Positions 44,518-53,624 of a stretch of 64,000 nt of DNA are shown piece after piece (position 1 is the first letter of the stretch; each line of letters starts with the position of its first letter). Under the pieces are notes generated by a model that had not been told where the DNA came from, made no database searches, and saw nothing but the letters and a program-made list of their open reading frames with translations. The translations under genes and the position numbers were made by a program. The DNA is from Massilia sp. IC2-477 (lineage in GTDB: Bacteria > Pseudomonadota > Gammaproteobacteria > Burkholderiales > Burkholderiaceae_D): positions 1-64,000 of the forward strand of contig NZ_JAJFEQ010000009.1 of NCBI RefSeq assembly GCF_020707265.1, in the 5' to 3' direction.

Positions 44518-44928
44518 ATGAAAAGCCATCAGCTGTCCGACCCGGCACCCGTCCTGCCCGGTCTGCTTATCCCAGGGTCCGAAAAGATCGGCGTGCGGCT
44601 CATCAGGGTGACCGAAGGCCGCTGGCGCATCTCCGCCATCGTGCGCTCGTTCTCGGCGGTCGACCGGGTGCTCATGGAATGGTCGAACCGCAGCGGCGGC
44701 CAGCTGGAGTGCCAGTTCGAAATCACCTATAGCGATGGCTATCAGATCAGCGGCGACTACCGTTTCAAGCGCAAGGGCACGCGGCGGCCGGCACTGACAC
44801 GCCATGTGCAGGCAAGCGCACGTGCCCTGTGCCAGGGGAACGGCGACATCAACAAGGTACGCGGCCTGACAGCGCGCGCGCTGGATTTCCTGGAACGCTA
44901 CGAAACCGATGACGCCTGCGCGGCTTGA
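44518..44928 (+). CDS. Hypothetical 136-residue protein
   Basis: I do not recognise it. The start is ATG 44518 after GGTGGAGA. The protein is soluble and basic in its second half: IGVRLIRVTEGRWRISAIV, LMEWSNRSGGQLECQFEITY, then YRFKRKGTRRPALTRHV and a helical C terminus. The middle reads as a small beta-sheet domain. It has its own predicted promoter with tandem repeat site A, linking it to the large winged-helix regulators, and lies between the MOSC gene and the second AhpD-like copy. Confidence 0.75.
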   Translation: MKSHQLSDPAPVLPGLLIPGSEKIGVRLIRVTEGRWRISAIVRSFSAVDRVLMEWSNRSGGQLECQFEITYSDGYQISGDYRFKRKGTRRPALTRHVQASARALCQGNGDINKVRGLTARALDFLERYETDDACAA

Positions 44929-44978
44929 ACGATCCGCCTCAGGCCAGCCTCCGGAAGAGGCAGGGGTTCCCGCTTCGA

Positions 44979-45571
44979 GGGTGACGCGGCCGCACCCATC
45001 CACCGGCCGCAGACTGAAGGAGCACGCCATGTCCCGTATCGAACTCGTCAATCCCGCCAGCATCCAGGGCGAAACCGGCAAGCTGCTGGAGCAGATCCAT
45101 GGCGCCTTCGGCGCCGTGCCGAACATGTTCCGCGCGGTCGCCAGCTCGCCCGCCGCACTGCAAAGCATGTGGGGCAGCTTCGGTGCCCTCGGTAGCGGCA
45201 CGCTGGGTGCGCGCCTGGGCGAGCAGATTGCCGTGGCGATTGCCGACCGCAACGATTGCGCATACTGCCTGGCCGCGCATACCGCATTGGGCCGCAAGGC
45301 TGGCGCCAGCGCCCAGGAAATGGCGGCCGCGCAGTCCGGGGAGTCGAGTGATCCGAAGACGGCTGCAGCATTGAAGTTCGCGATCGCGGTCGTCGAGAAG
45401 CGGGCTCACGTGGGTGAGGCCGACGTGGCGGCCCTGCGCGCCGCTGGCTTCGGCGACGGCGAGATCGTCGAGATCATGGCGCACATCGCCCTGAACCTGT
45501 TCACGAACTACGTCAACGTGGCCTTCGCAGTGCCGGTCGACTTCCCCGGCGTGAAACTGCGCGCAAAATGA
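44979..45571 (+). repeat. Duplicated unit, copy 2 (leader plus AhpD-like gene)
   Basis: Counterpart of 42129-42721, the same 593 bp in length. Three forward genes and one short reverse ORF lie between the copies, so this is a displaced rather than immediately tandem duplication. Confidence 0.85.
45029..45571 (+). CDS. Carboxymuconolactone decarboxylase/AhpD-like protein, copy 2
   Basis: 180 residues. The motif is CAYCLAAHTALGRKAG; the CxxC and His are intact. It differs from copy 1 at about 20 positions by my count, several in one cluster (KRAHVGEADVAAL versus KRAQLADTDLAAL). The leader and ribosome site are also shared. Unlike copy 1, it is not followed by a redoxin; a bidirectional terminator lies 46 bp downstream. 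The longer frame starting at 44909 would overlap the preceding gene and skip the duplicated ribosome site, so ATG 45029 is used. Confidence 0.92.
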   Translation: MSRIELVNPASIQGETGKLLEQIHGAFGAVPNMFRAVASSPAALQSMWGSFGALGSGTLGARLGEQIAVAIADRNDCAYCLAAHTALGRKAGASAQEMAAAQSGESSDPKTAAALKFAIAVVEKRAHVGEADVAALRAAGFGDGEIVEIMAHIALNLFTNYVNVAFAVPVDFPGVKLRAK

Positions 45572-45617
45572 ACGCTTCCGGCTCGCATGTCGCGCCGGTA
45601 TTAAATGGAAAATAGAA

Positions 45618-45644
45618 AATGCGCCACTTGAAGAGTGGCGCATT
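45618..45644. terminator. Bidirectional terminator
   Basis: AATGCGCCACT-TGAAG-AGTGGCGCATT is an 11-bp perfect stem between the convergent AhpD-like and alpha/beta-hydrolase genes, flanked by AAAAT and CGGTCTTGTG. Confidence 0.8.
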
Positions 45645-45674
45645 CGGTCTTGTGTCCGATGACCAGGACAGCGA

Positions 45675-46544
45675 TTACCCCAGCGGCGTTGAGCGTACGA
45701 ACAGGGCGATATGCGCCGCCGACGCTTCCGGATACTGGTGCTGCGGACCATGCCCCGCGCTCGGGAAGGTGAGCAGTTGTACTGTCGGAAGTTGTCCGTT
45801 CAACGCATACCAGTTTTCAACCGGGAAGATAATGTCGTGATCGCCACCGATGTGGAGAATCGGCACCGAGGTGGTCTTCAGCAGATCCAGGATCTCGTCG
45901 GATGGAAAAGGCGCGATCTTCGGTTCTGTACCCAGGTTTTGCGCGGCCCAGGCGACCGGCACCCGAGGGCTGAGGCCTTCGCTCCGGGCAGCGATGCGTT
46001 GCGCCGAGCGCCGTGCCGCTGCACGGCTGGCCTCGGATTTCGGCTCGAAGAACAGGATCTCTTCATGCGCCAGCGTGTAATCCGGGATGACCGCAGTCTC
46101 GTAGAAGAGGCGTTCGGCGATCTTGACGTTCTGCCCCGGCGGCGTGGTGCCGATCAGCACGGCGTGGCTCACGCGCTCCGGACGCATGGCCAGTACGATC
46201 TGGGCCACGATGCCGCCGAGCGACCAGCCGCCGATGACGACGTCGTGAAGGTCGAGCGCGTCGATCAGGTCGCAGGGATCCTGCGCCATGAAGCCGGGAT
46301 GCATCGTTTTGTCGCCGGTGGAAAGCCCCAGTCCGCTGTAGTCGAAGGTGATGACCCGGAAACCTTCGTCGGCCAGCGCATCCAGGAAGGCCGGATCCCA
46401 GCTGTCGAGGTTCCCGCGAAAGCGGGTGCATAAGAGGATCGGCCGGCCGCTGCCGAGCGACCGGTAGGCCAGGGTGCGGCCCTTGACGTCGACGCTCTGG
46501 TTGGGCGTCGTGCTTGCGCGGAGTTGCGTGACTGCTTGGTCCAT
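45675..46544 (-). CDS. Alpha/beta-fold hydrolase
   Basis: 289 residues. The oxyanion region is LCTRFRGNLDSWDPAF, the nucleophile elbow GGWSLGG, then the acid in HIGGDHDIIFP and the His in SAGHGPQHQYPE, so a complete Ser-Asp-His triad. No signal peptide. Similar to non-haem chloroperoxidase/esterase-type hydrolases. ATG 46544 follows AAGGAG; the long upstream frame is the catalase antisense. Downstream of catalase on the same strand (105-bp gap). Substrate unknown. Confidence 0.9.
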   Translation of the reverse strand: MDQAVTQLRASTTPNQSVDVKGRTLAYRSLGSGRPILLCTRFRGNLDSWDPAFLDALADEGFRVITFDYSGLGLSTGDKTMHPGFMAQDPCDLIDALDLHDVVIGGWSLGGIVAQIVLAMRPERVSHAVLIGTTPPGQNVKIAERLFYETAVIPDYTLAHEEILFFEPKSEASRAAARRSAQRIAARSEGLSPRVPVAWAAQNLGTEPKIAPFPSDEILDLLKTTSVPILHIGGDHDIIFPVENWYALNGQLPTVQLLTFPSAGHGPQHQYPEASAAHIALFVRSTPLG

Positions 46545-46648
46545 GATGGCTCCTTGAATGTCGTGGATCGATGGTCGATGCGGCCTTCCCGTGAAGGCGT
46601 GTGGATTGGATGGCAGCGCGCCCGGCGCGACGGACGCGCGACGGGCGG

Positions 46649-48103
46649 CTAGCCGAGTTCTTCCAGCTGGGCGATGGCACGGGCGACGCCGTCCCCATAT
46701 TCCGGATCGCACTGCAGGCAGTTGCGAATGTGCCGCTCCTTGACCTGGCTCGACGCGCCGGCGATGGCGCGCGCCGTGTTCTGGAACAGGGTTTCGCGCT
46801 GCTGTGGCGTCATCTTCATGAAGAGCAGGCGCGGCTGGGTGAAGTAGTCGTCGTCGACGCGCTGGTTCCAGTGGTCGGCGGCCCCTTCCAGAGACAGTGG
46901 CGGTTCGCGAAAGTCCGGCTGCTCGGCCCATTCGCCATGGCGGTTGGGCTCGTACGAAGTGGTGCCGCCCAGGTTGCCGTCGACCCGCATGGCGCCGTCG
47001 CGGTGGTAGCTGTGCACCGGGCAACGCGGCGCGTTCACCGGGATCTGGTGGTGGTTGACGCCCAGCCGGTAGCGCAGCGAATCGCCGTAGGAAAACAGGC
47101 GGCCCTGCAGCATCTTGTCCGGAGAGAATCCGATGCCCGGCACCACGTGGGCGGGACTGAAGCCCGCCTGCTCGACTTCAGCGAAATGGTTGTCCGGATT
47201 GCGATTCAGTTCCAGCACGCCTACTTCCATCAGTGGATAGTCGTCGTGCAGCCAGACCTTGGTCAGGTCGAAGGGATTGAAGCGATAGCTGGCCGCATCC
47301 TTCTCCGGCATGATCTGGACGTACATGGTCCAGCGCGGGTAGTCGCCGGCCTCGATGCTGTCGTAGAGGTCGCGCAGGTGGCTTTCGCGGTCGCGCCCGA
47401 TCAGCGCCGCTGCTTCGGCATCGCTCAGGTTCTCGATGCCCTGCTGGGTCTTGAAGGTGAACTTGACCCAGTGGCGCTCGTTATCGGCATTGATGAAGCT
47501 GAACGTATGGCTGCCGAAGCCATGCATGTGGCGATAGCTGCGCGGAATACCGCGCTCGCTCATGACGATCGTCACCTGGTGCAGGGCTTCCGGGAGGCCA
47601 GTCCAGAAATCCCAGTTGTTGTCGGCATTGCGCAGGCCGGTGCGCGGATCGCGCTTGACGGCGTGGTTCAGGTCCGGGAACTTGAGCGGGTCGCGCAGGA
47701 AGAAGACCGGCGTGTTGTTGCCTACCAGGTCCCAGTTGCCCTGCCCGGTATAGAACTTGATGGCGAAGCCACGGATGTCGCGCTCGGCATCGGCTGCCCC
47801 GCGCTCGCCGGCAACGGTCGAGAAACGCATGAACAGATCGGTCTTCTTGCCGACTTCCGCGAACAGGCTGGCGCGGGTATAGCGGGTGATGTCGCGGGTG
47901 ACGGTGAAACTGCCGTAAGCGCCGGCGCCCTTGGCGTGCATGCGGCGCTCCGGAATGACCTCGCGGTCGAAGTGCGCCAGCTTTTCGAGAAACCAGATGT
48001 CCTCGAGCAGGGCAGGGCCGCGCGGCCCGGCGCTGCGTATGTTCTGGTTGTCGACGACGGGCGCGCCGGCGGCAGTGGTCAGCTTCTGATTCAGCTTGTC
48101 CAT
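46649..48103 (-). CDS. katA: Catalase, monofunctional haem type
   Basis: 484 residues, a small-subunit clade 3 catalase. It converts hydrogen peroxide to water and oxygen. The distal-site region [16 protein letters not shown] contains the catalytic His, [16 protein letters not shown] and [12 protein letters not shown] follow, and the haem-ligand region reads [13 protein letters not shown] with the proximal Tyr in FSYGD. MHAKG and [14 protein letters not shown] confirm the family. ATG 48103 has GAAGGAGCAG upstream. Neighbours are hydrolases and a membrane protein, in a likely stress-response run on the reverse strand. I cannot tell katA from katB/katE by name; the symbol reflects class only. 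Confidence 0.93.
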   Translation of the reverse strand: MDKLNQKLTTAAGAPVVDNQNIRSAGPRGPALLEDIWFLEKLAHFDREVIPERRMHAKGAGAYGSFTVTRDITRYTRASLFAEVGKKTDLFMRFSTVAGERGAADAERDIRGFAIKFYTGQGNWDLVGNNTPVFFLRDPLKFPDLNHAVKRDPRTGLRNADNNWDFWTGLPEALHQVTIVMSERGIPRSYRHMHGFGSHTFSFINADNERHWVKFTFKTQQGIENLSDAEAAALIGRDRESHLRDLYDSIEAGDYPRWTMYVQIMPEKDAASYRFNPFDLTKVWLHDDYPLMEVGVLELNRNPDNHFAEVEQAGFSPAHVVPGIGFSPDKMLQGRLFSYGDSLRYRLGVNHHQIPVNAPRCPVHSYHRDGAMRVDGNLGGTTSYEPNRHGEWAEQPDFREPPLSLEGAADHWNQRVDDDYFTQPRLLFMKMTPQQRETLFQNTARAIAGASSQVKERHIRNCLQCDPEYGDGVARAIAQLEELG

Positions 48104-48172
48104 CGAACTGCTCCTTCGGTAATGCTGCGGAAAATGGTGGACGGCGGCGCCGGGCCCGGCGCCGCGCGGGCC

Positions 48173-48997
48173 TCAGCCCCTGACGAAAGCCAGCATGTCG
48201 GCGTTGACCTTGTCCTTGTGGGTGTCGGTCAGGCCGTGCGGGGCGCCCGGATAGACGATCAGCTTCGCATGCGGGATCAGCTTGGCCGAAGCACGGCCGG
48301 CCGCATCGATCGGCACGATCTGGTCGTCGTCGCCATGGATGATCAGGGTCGGGACCGTGAACTTCTTCAGGTCGTCGCGAAAGTCGGTCTCGGAAAAAGC
48401 CTTGATCGAGTCGTAGGTATTCTTGTGCCCGCCCATCATGCCCTGCATCCACCAGGACTGGATCAGGCCCTGCGAGACCTTGGCGCCGGGGCGGTTGAAG
48501 CCGAAGAAGGGGCCGCTGGGGATGTCGAGGTAGAGCTGGGAGCGGTCGGCGATCTGGCCCGCGCGGATGCCGTCGAAGACCGAAATCGGCAGGCCGCCCG
48601 GGTTGCTCTCGGTCTTGACCATGAGCGGCGGCACCGCCGAGATCAGGCCGGCCTTGGCCACCCGCTTGGTGCCGTGACGCCCGATGTAGCGCGCCACCTC
48701 TCCGCCGCCGGTGGAAAAGCCGAACAGCACGGCGTTCTTGACGTCCAGGTGCTCGAGCAGCTGGGCCAGGTCGTCGGCGTAGTGGTCCATGTCGTTGCCG
48801 TCCCAGGGCTGGCTGGAGCGCCCATGGCCGCGCCGGTCGTGGGCGATGCAGCGGTAGCCCTGGTTGGCGAAGAAGATCATCTGCGATTCCCAGCTGTCGG
48901 AACTGAGCGGCCAGCCATGGCAGAACACGATCGGCTGGCCGCTGCCCCAGTCCTTGTAATACAGTTGCACGCCTTCCTTGGTGGTAAAGATTGACAT
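48173..48997 (-). CDS. Alpha/beta hydrolase, non-haem chloroperoxidase-like
   Basis: 274 residues: [16 protein letters not shown] (oxyanion loop), [20 protein letters not shown], nucleophile GFSTGGGE, acid in [11 protein letters not shown] and His in [11 protein letters not shown]. This combination is that of the cofactor-free haloperoxidase/perhydrolase branch of esterases. The start ATG 48997 follows AAAGGAG; an ATG nine codons upstream is possible but would include that ribosome site. It precedes catalase by 70 bp on the same strand. Perhydrolase activity is known in the family but not shown here. Confidence 0.92.
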   Translation of the reverse strand: MSIFTTKEGVQLYYKDWGSGQPIVFCHGWPLSSDSWESQMIFFANQGYRCIAHDRRGHGRSSQPWDGNDMDHYADDLAQLLEHLDVKNAVLFGFSTGGGEVARYIGRHGTKRVAKAGLISAVPPLMVKTESNPGGLPISVFDGIRAGQIADRSQLYLDIPSGPFFGFNRPGAKVSQGLIQSWWMQGMMGGHKNTYDSIKAFSETDFRDDLKKFTVPTLIIHGDDDQIVPIDAAGRASAKLIPHAKLIVYPGAPHGLTDTHKDKVNADMLAFVRG

Positions 48998-49047
48998 GGC
49001 ATTTTCTCCTTTGGTTGACATCGCTCGGTGGATCGTTGCGGCCTGCT

Positions 49048-49569
49048 TCATACGGCGGGGATGCGGGGCCGTACGCGCGGCAGGGCATCGTCGACCGTGC
49101 GCAGGTGGCGCACCTGCAGGACGGCGCCGATGACGAACAGGACGAAGACCACGCCGATGGTCATGACCAGCGCCGGGTCTTCCTGGCTGCTGTACAGCGG
49201 TGCGCCGGCCGGAAGCCGGGTACCGGTTTCGGTGAAGCCGGGGATCATGTGGAAAAAGAAGGTCAGCGAATACGCCACCGCCACCACCGGATGGCCGTGC
49301 CTGCCGAACCAGCGCTTGCGTCGGGCGACCGCCGCGGCGCCCAGTACCAACAGGGTCAGCACGCCCAGCGCGTGCGCCGGGCTCGGGCCGCCATGGTTGA
49401 AGATGAAGAAGCCGGTGAGACAGGTCAGTACGGTCGTGACGATGTAGAGGGCGCCCGCAGCCGTGGTCGGCGCGATTTCCTTGTAGCGAACGAAGGCACG
49501 GATGCCTGCGCCGAGTGCGACCAGGCTGATGGCGGTGTGGATGATGCCGATGGTGGACAGTGCGGCCAT
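49048..49569 (-). CDS. Four-helix membrane protein of unknown function
   Basis: 173 residues with four to five hydrophobic segments: [67 protein letters not shown] and [17 protein letters not shown]. Histidines sit in or near helices (GIIHT, FNHGG, FFHM), reminiscent of DUF2306-like or cytochrome-type proteins, but I would not name it. ATG 49569 follows GAGGAG. It heads the reverse-strand run toward the hydrolase and catalase genes, and the region between it and the divergent dienelactone hydrolase carries tandem repeat site B. Confidence 0.82.
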   Translation of the reverse strand: MAALSTIGIIHTAISLVALGAGIRAFVRYKEIAPTTAAGALYIVTTVLTCLTGFFIFNHGGPSPAHALGVLTLLVLGAAAVARRKRWFGRHGHPVVAVAYSLTFFFHMIPGFTETGTRLPAGAPLYSSQEDPALVMTIGVVFVLFVIGAVLQVRHLRTVDDALPRVRPRIPAV

Positions 49570-49714
49570 GATGACTCCTCAGGACTGTTGAAGGATCCGT
49601 ACCGGACGGTTCGGGTTCCCGTCCGGAAGGTGCGCACCAGTGTAAGAAGCGCGTCGCTCGCCCCGATAGTGAATGATCGTGAAGACCTGTCGCAAGACCG
49701 CGAGGTCGCGCCGC

Positions 49715-49757
49715 TTCACGACATTTCACGGGCCTGTGTGGAATGGCTGCGTACACT
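49715..49757 (+). promoter_or_regulatory. Tandem TTCACR repeat (site B) with -10
   Basis: TTCACG (49715-49720) and TTCACG (49725-49730), an exact 10-bp repeat, then TACACT (49752-49757) after a 21-nt gap. It precedes the dienelactone hydrolase; the divergent membrane-protein gene starts 146 bp the other way. Confidence 0.72.
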
Positions 49758-49792
49758 CGGTGCTCCCGAAACCCTCTCGCGAAGGAGCGGAA

Positions 49793-50488
49793 GTGAACTC
49801 GACAATCGATATCGCCGTGGCGGACGGCAGCTTTTCCGCGTATGTCGCACGCCCGGCACAGGACATCGCGCCTGCCGTCGTCATCATCCAGGAAATTTTC
49901 GGCGTCAACGAAGGCATCCGCAGCATTGCCGCCGACATGGCGGAGCAGGGCTTCATCGCCGTGTGCCCGGACCTGTTCTGGCGCAGTGAACGCAATTTGT
50001 CCATGTCCGAGAGCAACCCGTCGCACCAGGAGCGGGGATTCGCGCTCTATCGCGCCTATGACTTCGACCAGGGCGTGGGCGACATCGCGGCGACCATCGC
50101 CGCGGCGCGCCAGCTGCCGCAGTGTTCCGGCAAGGTCGGCGTGATGGGATACTGCCTGGGAGGCTTGCTGACCTTCCTGACCGCGGCCACCGGCACCGCC
50201 GACGCCGCGGTCGCCTATTACGGCGGCGGCACCGACCGTTTCCTCGACCGCGCGCCGGGGATCAAGACGCCGCTCCTGATGCACCTGGCCGGCGACGACG
50301 AGTACATCGGACCGGATGCGCAGGCGGCCATCCGCCAGGCGGTGGCGAACCGTCCCGAAGTGCAGGTGCACCTGTATCCTGGCCGCCAGCATGCGTTTGC
50401 CCGTCCCGGCGGCGTCCATTACGACCGGGAAGCCGCCGAGCTCGCCAACGGGCGCACCCGGGAATTCATGCGCCGGCATCTGGGGTGA
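49793..50488 (+). CDS. Dienelactone-hydrolase family protein
   Basis: 231 residues, cytosolic. [20 protein letters not shown] at the start, the nucleophile Cys (about 121) in VMGYCLGG, the acid in [12 protein letters not shown] and the His in [13 protein letters not shown] make the Cys-Asp-His triad of carboxymethylenebutenolidase. True dienelactone hydrolase acts in chlorocatechol breakdown, but many members are general esterases. The start is GTG 49793, three bases after GAAGGAGCGG; a longer frame exists but includes the promoter. Controlled, I infer, by repeat site B. Confidence 0.9.
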   Translation: MNSTIDIAVADGSFSAYVARPAQDIAPAVVIIQEIFGVNEGIRSIAADMAEQGFIAVCPDLFWRSERNLSMSESNPSHQERGFALYRAYDFDQGVGDIAATIAAARQLPQCSGKVGVMGYCLGGLLTFLTAATGTADAAVAYYGGGTDRFLDRAPGIKTPLLMHLAGDDEYIGPDAQAAIRQAVANRPEVQVHLYPGRQHAFARPGGVHYDREAAELANGRTREFMRRHLG

Positions 50489-50688
50489 AGGTCCTCGCCG
50501 CGGCGGCGGCGCGAACCCGTGTAAGCTTCATGTAAATATGCCGGTTCATAATCAAAATGCAAGCTGCCGCTGCTCCGGTGGCGGCCTTCGATGGCGCCGG
50601 ATGTGCTTGTTCCGGCGGAGCGTGCACAGGCCCGCCCCAGAGCGGAAGGTTCTGCACGGAACACCTTGTCATCGTCTGCGTCCCAGGC

Positions 50689-53571
50689 ATGCACACCGAT
50701 AGCTCCCCTGTTGAGTTGGACTCAAGCACCCGCGCGGCGAGGCGAGCTGACCTTTCCCCCCTCACCACCGAGTACGTCTTCGGCGATTTCCGTCTTTATC
50801 CGGCGCGCAAGCTGCTGTTGCTCGGCGAGCGCCAGGTGCCGCTGGGCGGTCGCGCTTTCGACTTGCTGGTTGCACTGGTGATCCGGGCAGGCGAAGTGCT
50901 CAGCCACCACGAACTGCTCACTGCTGTCTGGCCGAGCTCGGTCGTCGAGGAAAATGGCCTGCGCGTCCAACTGTCGGCACTGCGCAAGATACTTGGCGAA
51001 AGCAAGGACGAGCCCTGGATCGTCACGCTTCCCGGCCGCGGCTACAGTTTCGTCCGGCCGGTGGAACTCAGGGTATCCGTCCCGGCCAGGGACAGCGGCC
51101 AGCCATGGTCGCTTCCCGGCCGGGCAGGAAGCGGCGGCAGGATCACGCGACTCCTGGGGCGCGAGGCGCTGCTCGCCGAGCTCGCCGGGCAAACGGCCGG
51201 CCTGCTTACCCTGACGGGGCCGGGCGGGATCGGCAAGAGTGCGCTGGCGCTGGCGCATGCGGACGAGCGGCGTGGCCGCCATGCCGACGGCGTCTATTGC
51301 GTCGATTTCGCCAGCATCCGCGACCCTGCGTTGGCGACGGCCGCCGTCGGCACGGCGCTGGGCGTGTCGCTGCAGGCGGGAGAACCGCTGGCCGGCATCT
51401 GCCGCGCCCTGCAGGGCATGCGCGCCTTGCTGGTGTTCGACAATTGCGAACACGTGCTGCAGGCCGTCGCCGAGATCGCGGCGCGCATCGGCGCGTCCAG
51501 CAAGGACGTCCGGATCCTGGCGACCAGCCGCGAGCCGCTCGGCATCGCCGGCGAACTGGTCAAGCGGGTGACGCCGCTGGCGCTGCCCGAACATACCGAC
51601 AGCCTTGGCATCGAAGAGGCGCTGGCGGCGCCCGCCATCGCACTATTCGTCGAACGCGCAGTGGCCAATTCGCATCGCTTCGTGCTCACCAGGGAGAATT
51701 TGCCCACTGTGCTCGAATTGTGCCGGCAACTGGACGGCTTGCCGCTTGCAATCGAACTGGCGGCCGCGCGCATCGAGGCTCTGGGCGTCGACGGCCTGAT
51801 GGCGCGCCTGAACGACATGTTCGGCCTTCTGACGCGCAGCCGCCGCCTGGCCGACGCGCGTCACGCGGCCCTGGACGCCATGCTCGACTGCAGTTTTCGC
51901 CTGCTTGACGACGTGGAGCGCGCCGTCCTGCTTCGGGCTTCGGTGTTCCACGCGCCGTTTTCCCTGGAGGCAGCGGTCGTCGTCTGCGAGTCAGCAACGC
52001 TCGCGCCGTCCGCGGTGGTCGACGCGGTGCTGGCGCTGGAAGAAAAGTCGCTGCTCGCGCGCGAATCCGAGCATGGCGTGGCGCGCTACCGCTGCCCCAA
52101 CATCACGCGCCGCTACGCCGCTGCGCGCCTGCTGGAAAGCGGCGCAGCGGGCGATGCGGCGCACCGCCATGCCCGCCACCTGCACGCAGTGTTCGTGGGC
52201 GCCAGCGACGGGATCATCGGGCGCAGCCTCCCGCAATGGCAGCGCCAGTACGGTGGACTGAGCGCCGACCTGATGGCCGCACTCGACTGGTCCTTCGGTC
52301 CTGGGGGCGACGCCATGCTCGGTGTCGAGCTGTGCGCCTCGGTCCCGCTCCAGGTGATCGAACTGGGCATGATCGGGGCCTTCTGTGCCCGCATCGAGAC
52401 CGCGCTGGGGCTGCTCGACGGCATGGCGGGCGGCGCTACGCAGCGTATCGAGGCGCGCCTGGCCTGCATGTGGGCGCTTGCCACCACCCATGTCAGCCTG
52501 CCGCGCGAACGGCGCACGCCCATCGATGCGCGCCTGGCCCGTATCCGCGACGAAGACGTGGCGCCGGACGAGCGGCCGCTGATCTTTGCCGCCATGTGCG
52601 TGTCGGCGTTCTCGGTCGGCGATTACGCGCGCGTCGTCCGTCTCGCCGAGCGCGCCAGGAGCGAAGGACAGCAAGGCGCTTACCGCGCCGGCCTGTCGGG
52701 GCAGCTGTTGCAGTTGCTGGCGGACCGCTGGAGCGCACTCGGCCTGCACTACCGCGGCCTGCACCGCCAGGCGCGCGAGTACGCCATCAAGACGCTCGAG
52801 TCCGGCCTGCCGAGCGGCTCCACCCAGGCGCTGGGACCGATCTCGCTGCGGGTGGCGATCGGCGTGCTGCTGGCTCGGATCGACTGGTTCGAAGGGGCCG
52901 CCGACGCGGCCATGGCGCGCGCGCTGCAGGTGGCGTCGGTCGCGGAAGACGAGCATCCGCTAGGCCTGGCCATGGCCCTTGGCCTGGGTGTGGCGCCGAT
53001 CGCCCTTTGGCGCGGCGACGAATCGCTGGCGCGCGAGACGGTCGAGAGACTCGACAGCCTGGCGCGCCGTCACGCCCTGAGTTTCTGGTGCGAGTGGGCG
53101 CGCTATCTGCGGGCGCTCGTGCCCGCGGGCGACGCTGCTAGCGAGCGGCAGGACGATGGCCTGGATATCGATGCCGCGCCCCCGATGATGCTGGAACTGT
53201 TTGCCAGCGTTCGCCCCGATCTGCTGTCCGATGCGCTGCTCGCTGGCGCCGCTGAAGGCCTCTGGTGCGGCCCAGAGGCGGCCCGGGCCATGGCTGAACG
53301 TGCGCATGCAAAAGGGACCGCGCCGATCGAGGTCGAATCCGGCCTGGCCCGTGCCTTTGTCCAGGCACAAGCGCAAGGCGCTCTTGCCTGGGAACTGCGC
53401 TGCGCGACCAGTCTCGCGCGCCTGTGGGAGGCAAACGCCCGCGCGGACGAAGCCGGATCCCTGCTGCATCATGTCCTGATCCGTTTCCACCAGGGCTACG
53501 AGAGCGCCGACCTTCGCGCGGCGCGCGCGCTGCAGGAACACCTGGCAGGCGTGCGGGGCGGCAACGCTTGA
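50689..53571 (+). CDS. Large winged-helix/STAND-ATPase/helical-repeat regulator 1
   Basis: About 960 residues. An OmpR/CadC-type winged helix (about 25-115: LGGRAFDLLVALVIRAGEVL, LRVQLSALRKILGESKDEPW, VTLPGRGYSFVRP) is followed by an AAA/NB-ARC-like NTPase (Walker A GPGGIGKS about 177-184, Walker B LLVFDNCEHV, sensor TSREPLG), a second winged helix and about 500 residues of TPR-like helices. Proteins of this design act as ligand-gated ATPase switches that bind promoter DNA. The start is uncertain: the frame opens at 50557; I take ATG 50689. Its winged helix is intact. First of four paralogues; separated from the next by a convergent MFS gene. Confidence 0.88.
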   Translation: MHTDSSPVELDSSTRAARRADLSPLTTEYVFGDFRLYPARKLLLLGERQVPLGGRAFDLLVALVIRAGEVLSHHELLTAVWPSSVVEENGLRVQLSALRKILGESKDEPWIVTLPGRGYSFVRPVELRVSVPARDSGQPWSLPGRAGSGGRITRLLGREALLAELAGQTAGLLTLTGPGGIGKSALALAHADERRGRHADGVYCVDFASIRDPALATAAVGTALGVSLQAGEPLAGICRALQGMRALLVFDNCEHVLQAVAEIAARIGASSKDVRILATSREPLGIAGELVKRVTPLALPEHTDSLGIEEALAAPAIALFVERAVANSHRFVLTRENLPTVLELCRQLDGLPLAIELAAARIEALGVDGLMARLNDMFGLLTRSRRLADARHAALDAMLDCSFRLLDDVERAVLLRASVFHAPFSLEAAVVVCESATLAPSAVVDAVLALEEKSLLARESEHGVARYRCPNITRRYAAARLLESGAAGDAAHRHARHLHAVFVGASDGIIGRSLPQWQRQYGGLSADLMAALDWSFGPGGDAMLGVELCASVPLQVIELGMIGAFCARIETALGLLDGMAGGATQRIEARLACMWALATTHVSLPRERRTPIDARLARIRDEDVAPDERPLIFAAMCVSAFSVGDYARVVRLAERARSEGQQGAYRAGLSGQLLQLLADRWSALGLHYRGLHRQAREYAIKTLESGLPSGSTQALGPISLRVAIGVLLARIDWFEGAADAAMARALQVASVAEDEHPLGLAMALGLGVAPIALWRGDESLARETVERLDSLARRHALSFWCEWARYLRALVPAGDAASERQDDGLDIDAAPPMMLELFASVRPDLLSDALLAGAAEGLWCGPEAARAMAERAHAKGTAPIEVESGLARAFVQAQAQGALAWELRCATSLARLWEANARADEAGSLLHHVLIRFHQGYESADLRAARALQEHLAGVRGGNA

Positions 53572-53587
53572 TGCGGCGCCAGCACGG

Positions 53588-53624
53588 CGGCTGCGCCGGG
53601 CTCCGCTACCGGAGGGCGCAGCCG
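53588..53624. terminator. Hairpin between regulator 1 and the convergent MFS gene
   Basis: CGGCTGCGCC pairs with GGCGCAGCCG, with an inner CTCCG/CGGAG stem. It overlaps the MFS 3' end. No T-run. Confidence 0.45.

Noticed and set aside
50520..50560. TTCATG/TTCATA repeats upstream of regulator 1 as a sixth operator of the TTCACR type
   Set aside because: Spacing is 18 bp rather than 10 and the core differs, so it does not fit the other five sites.
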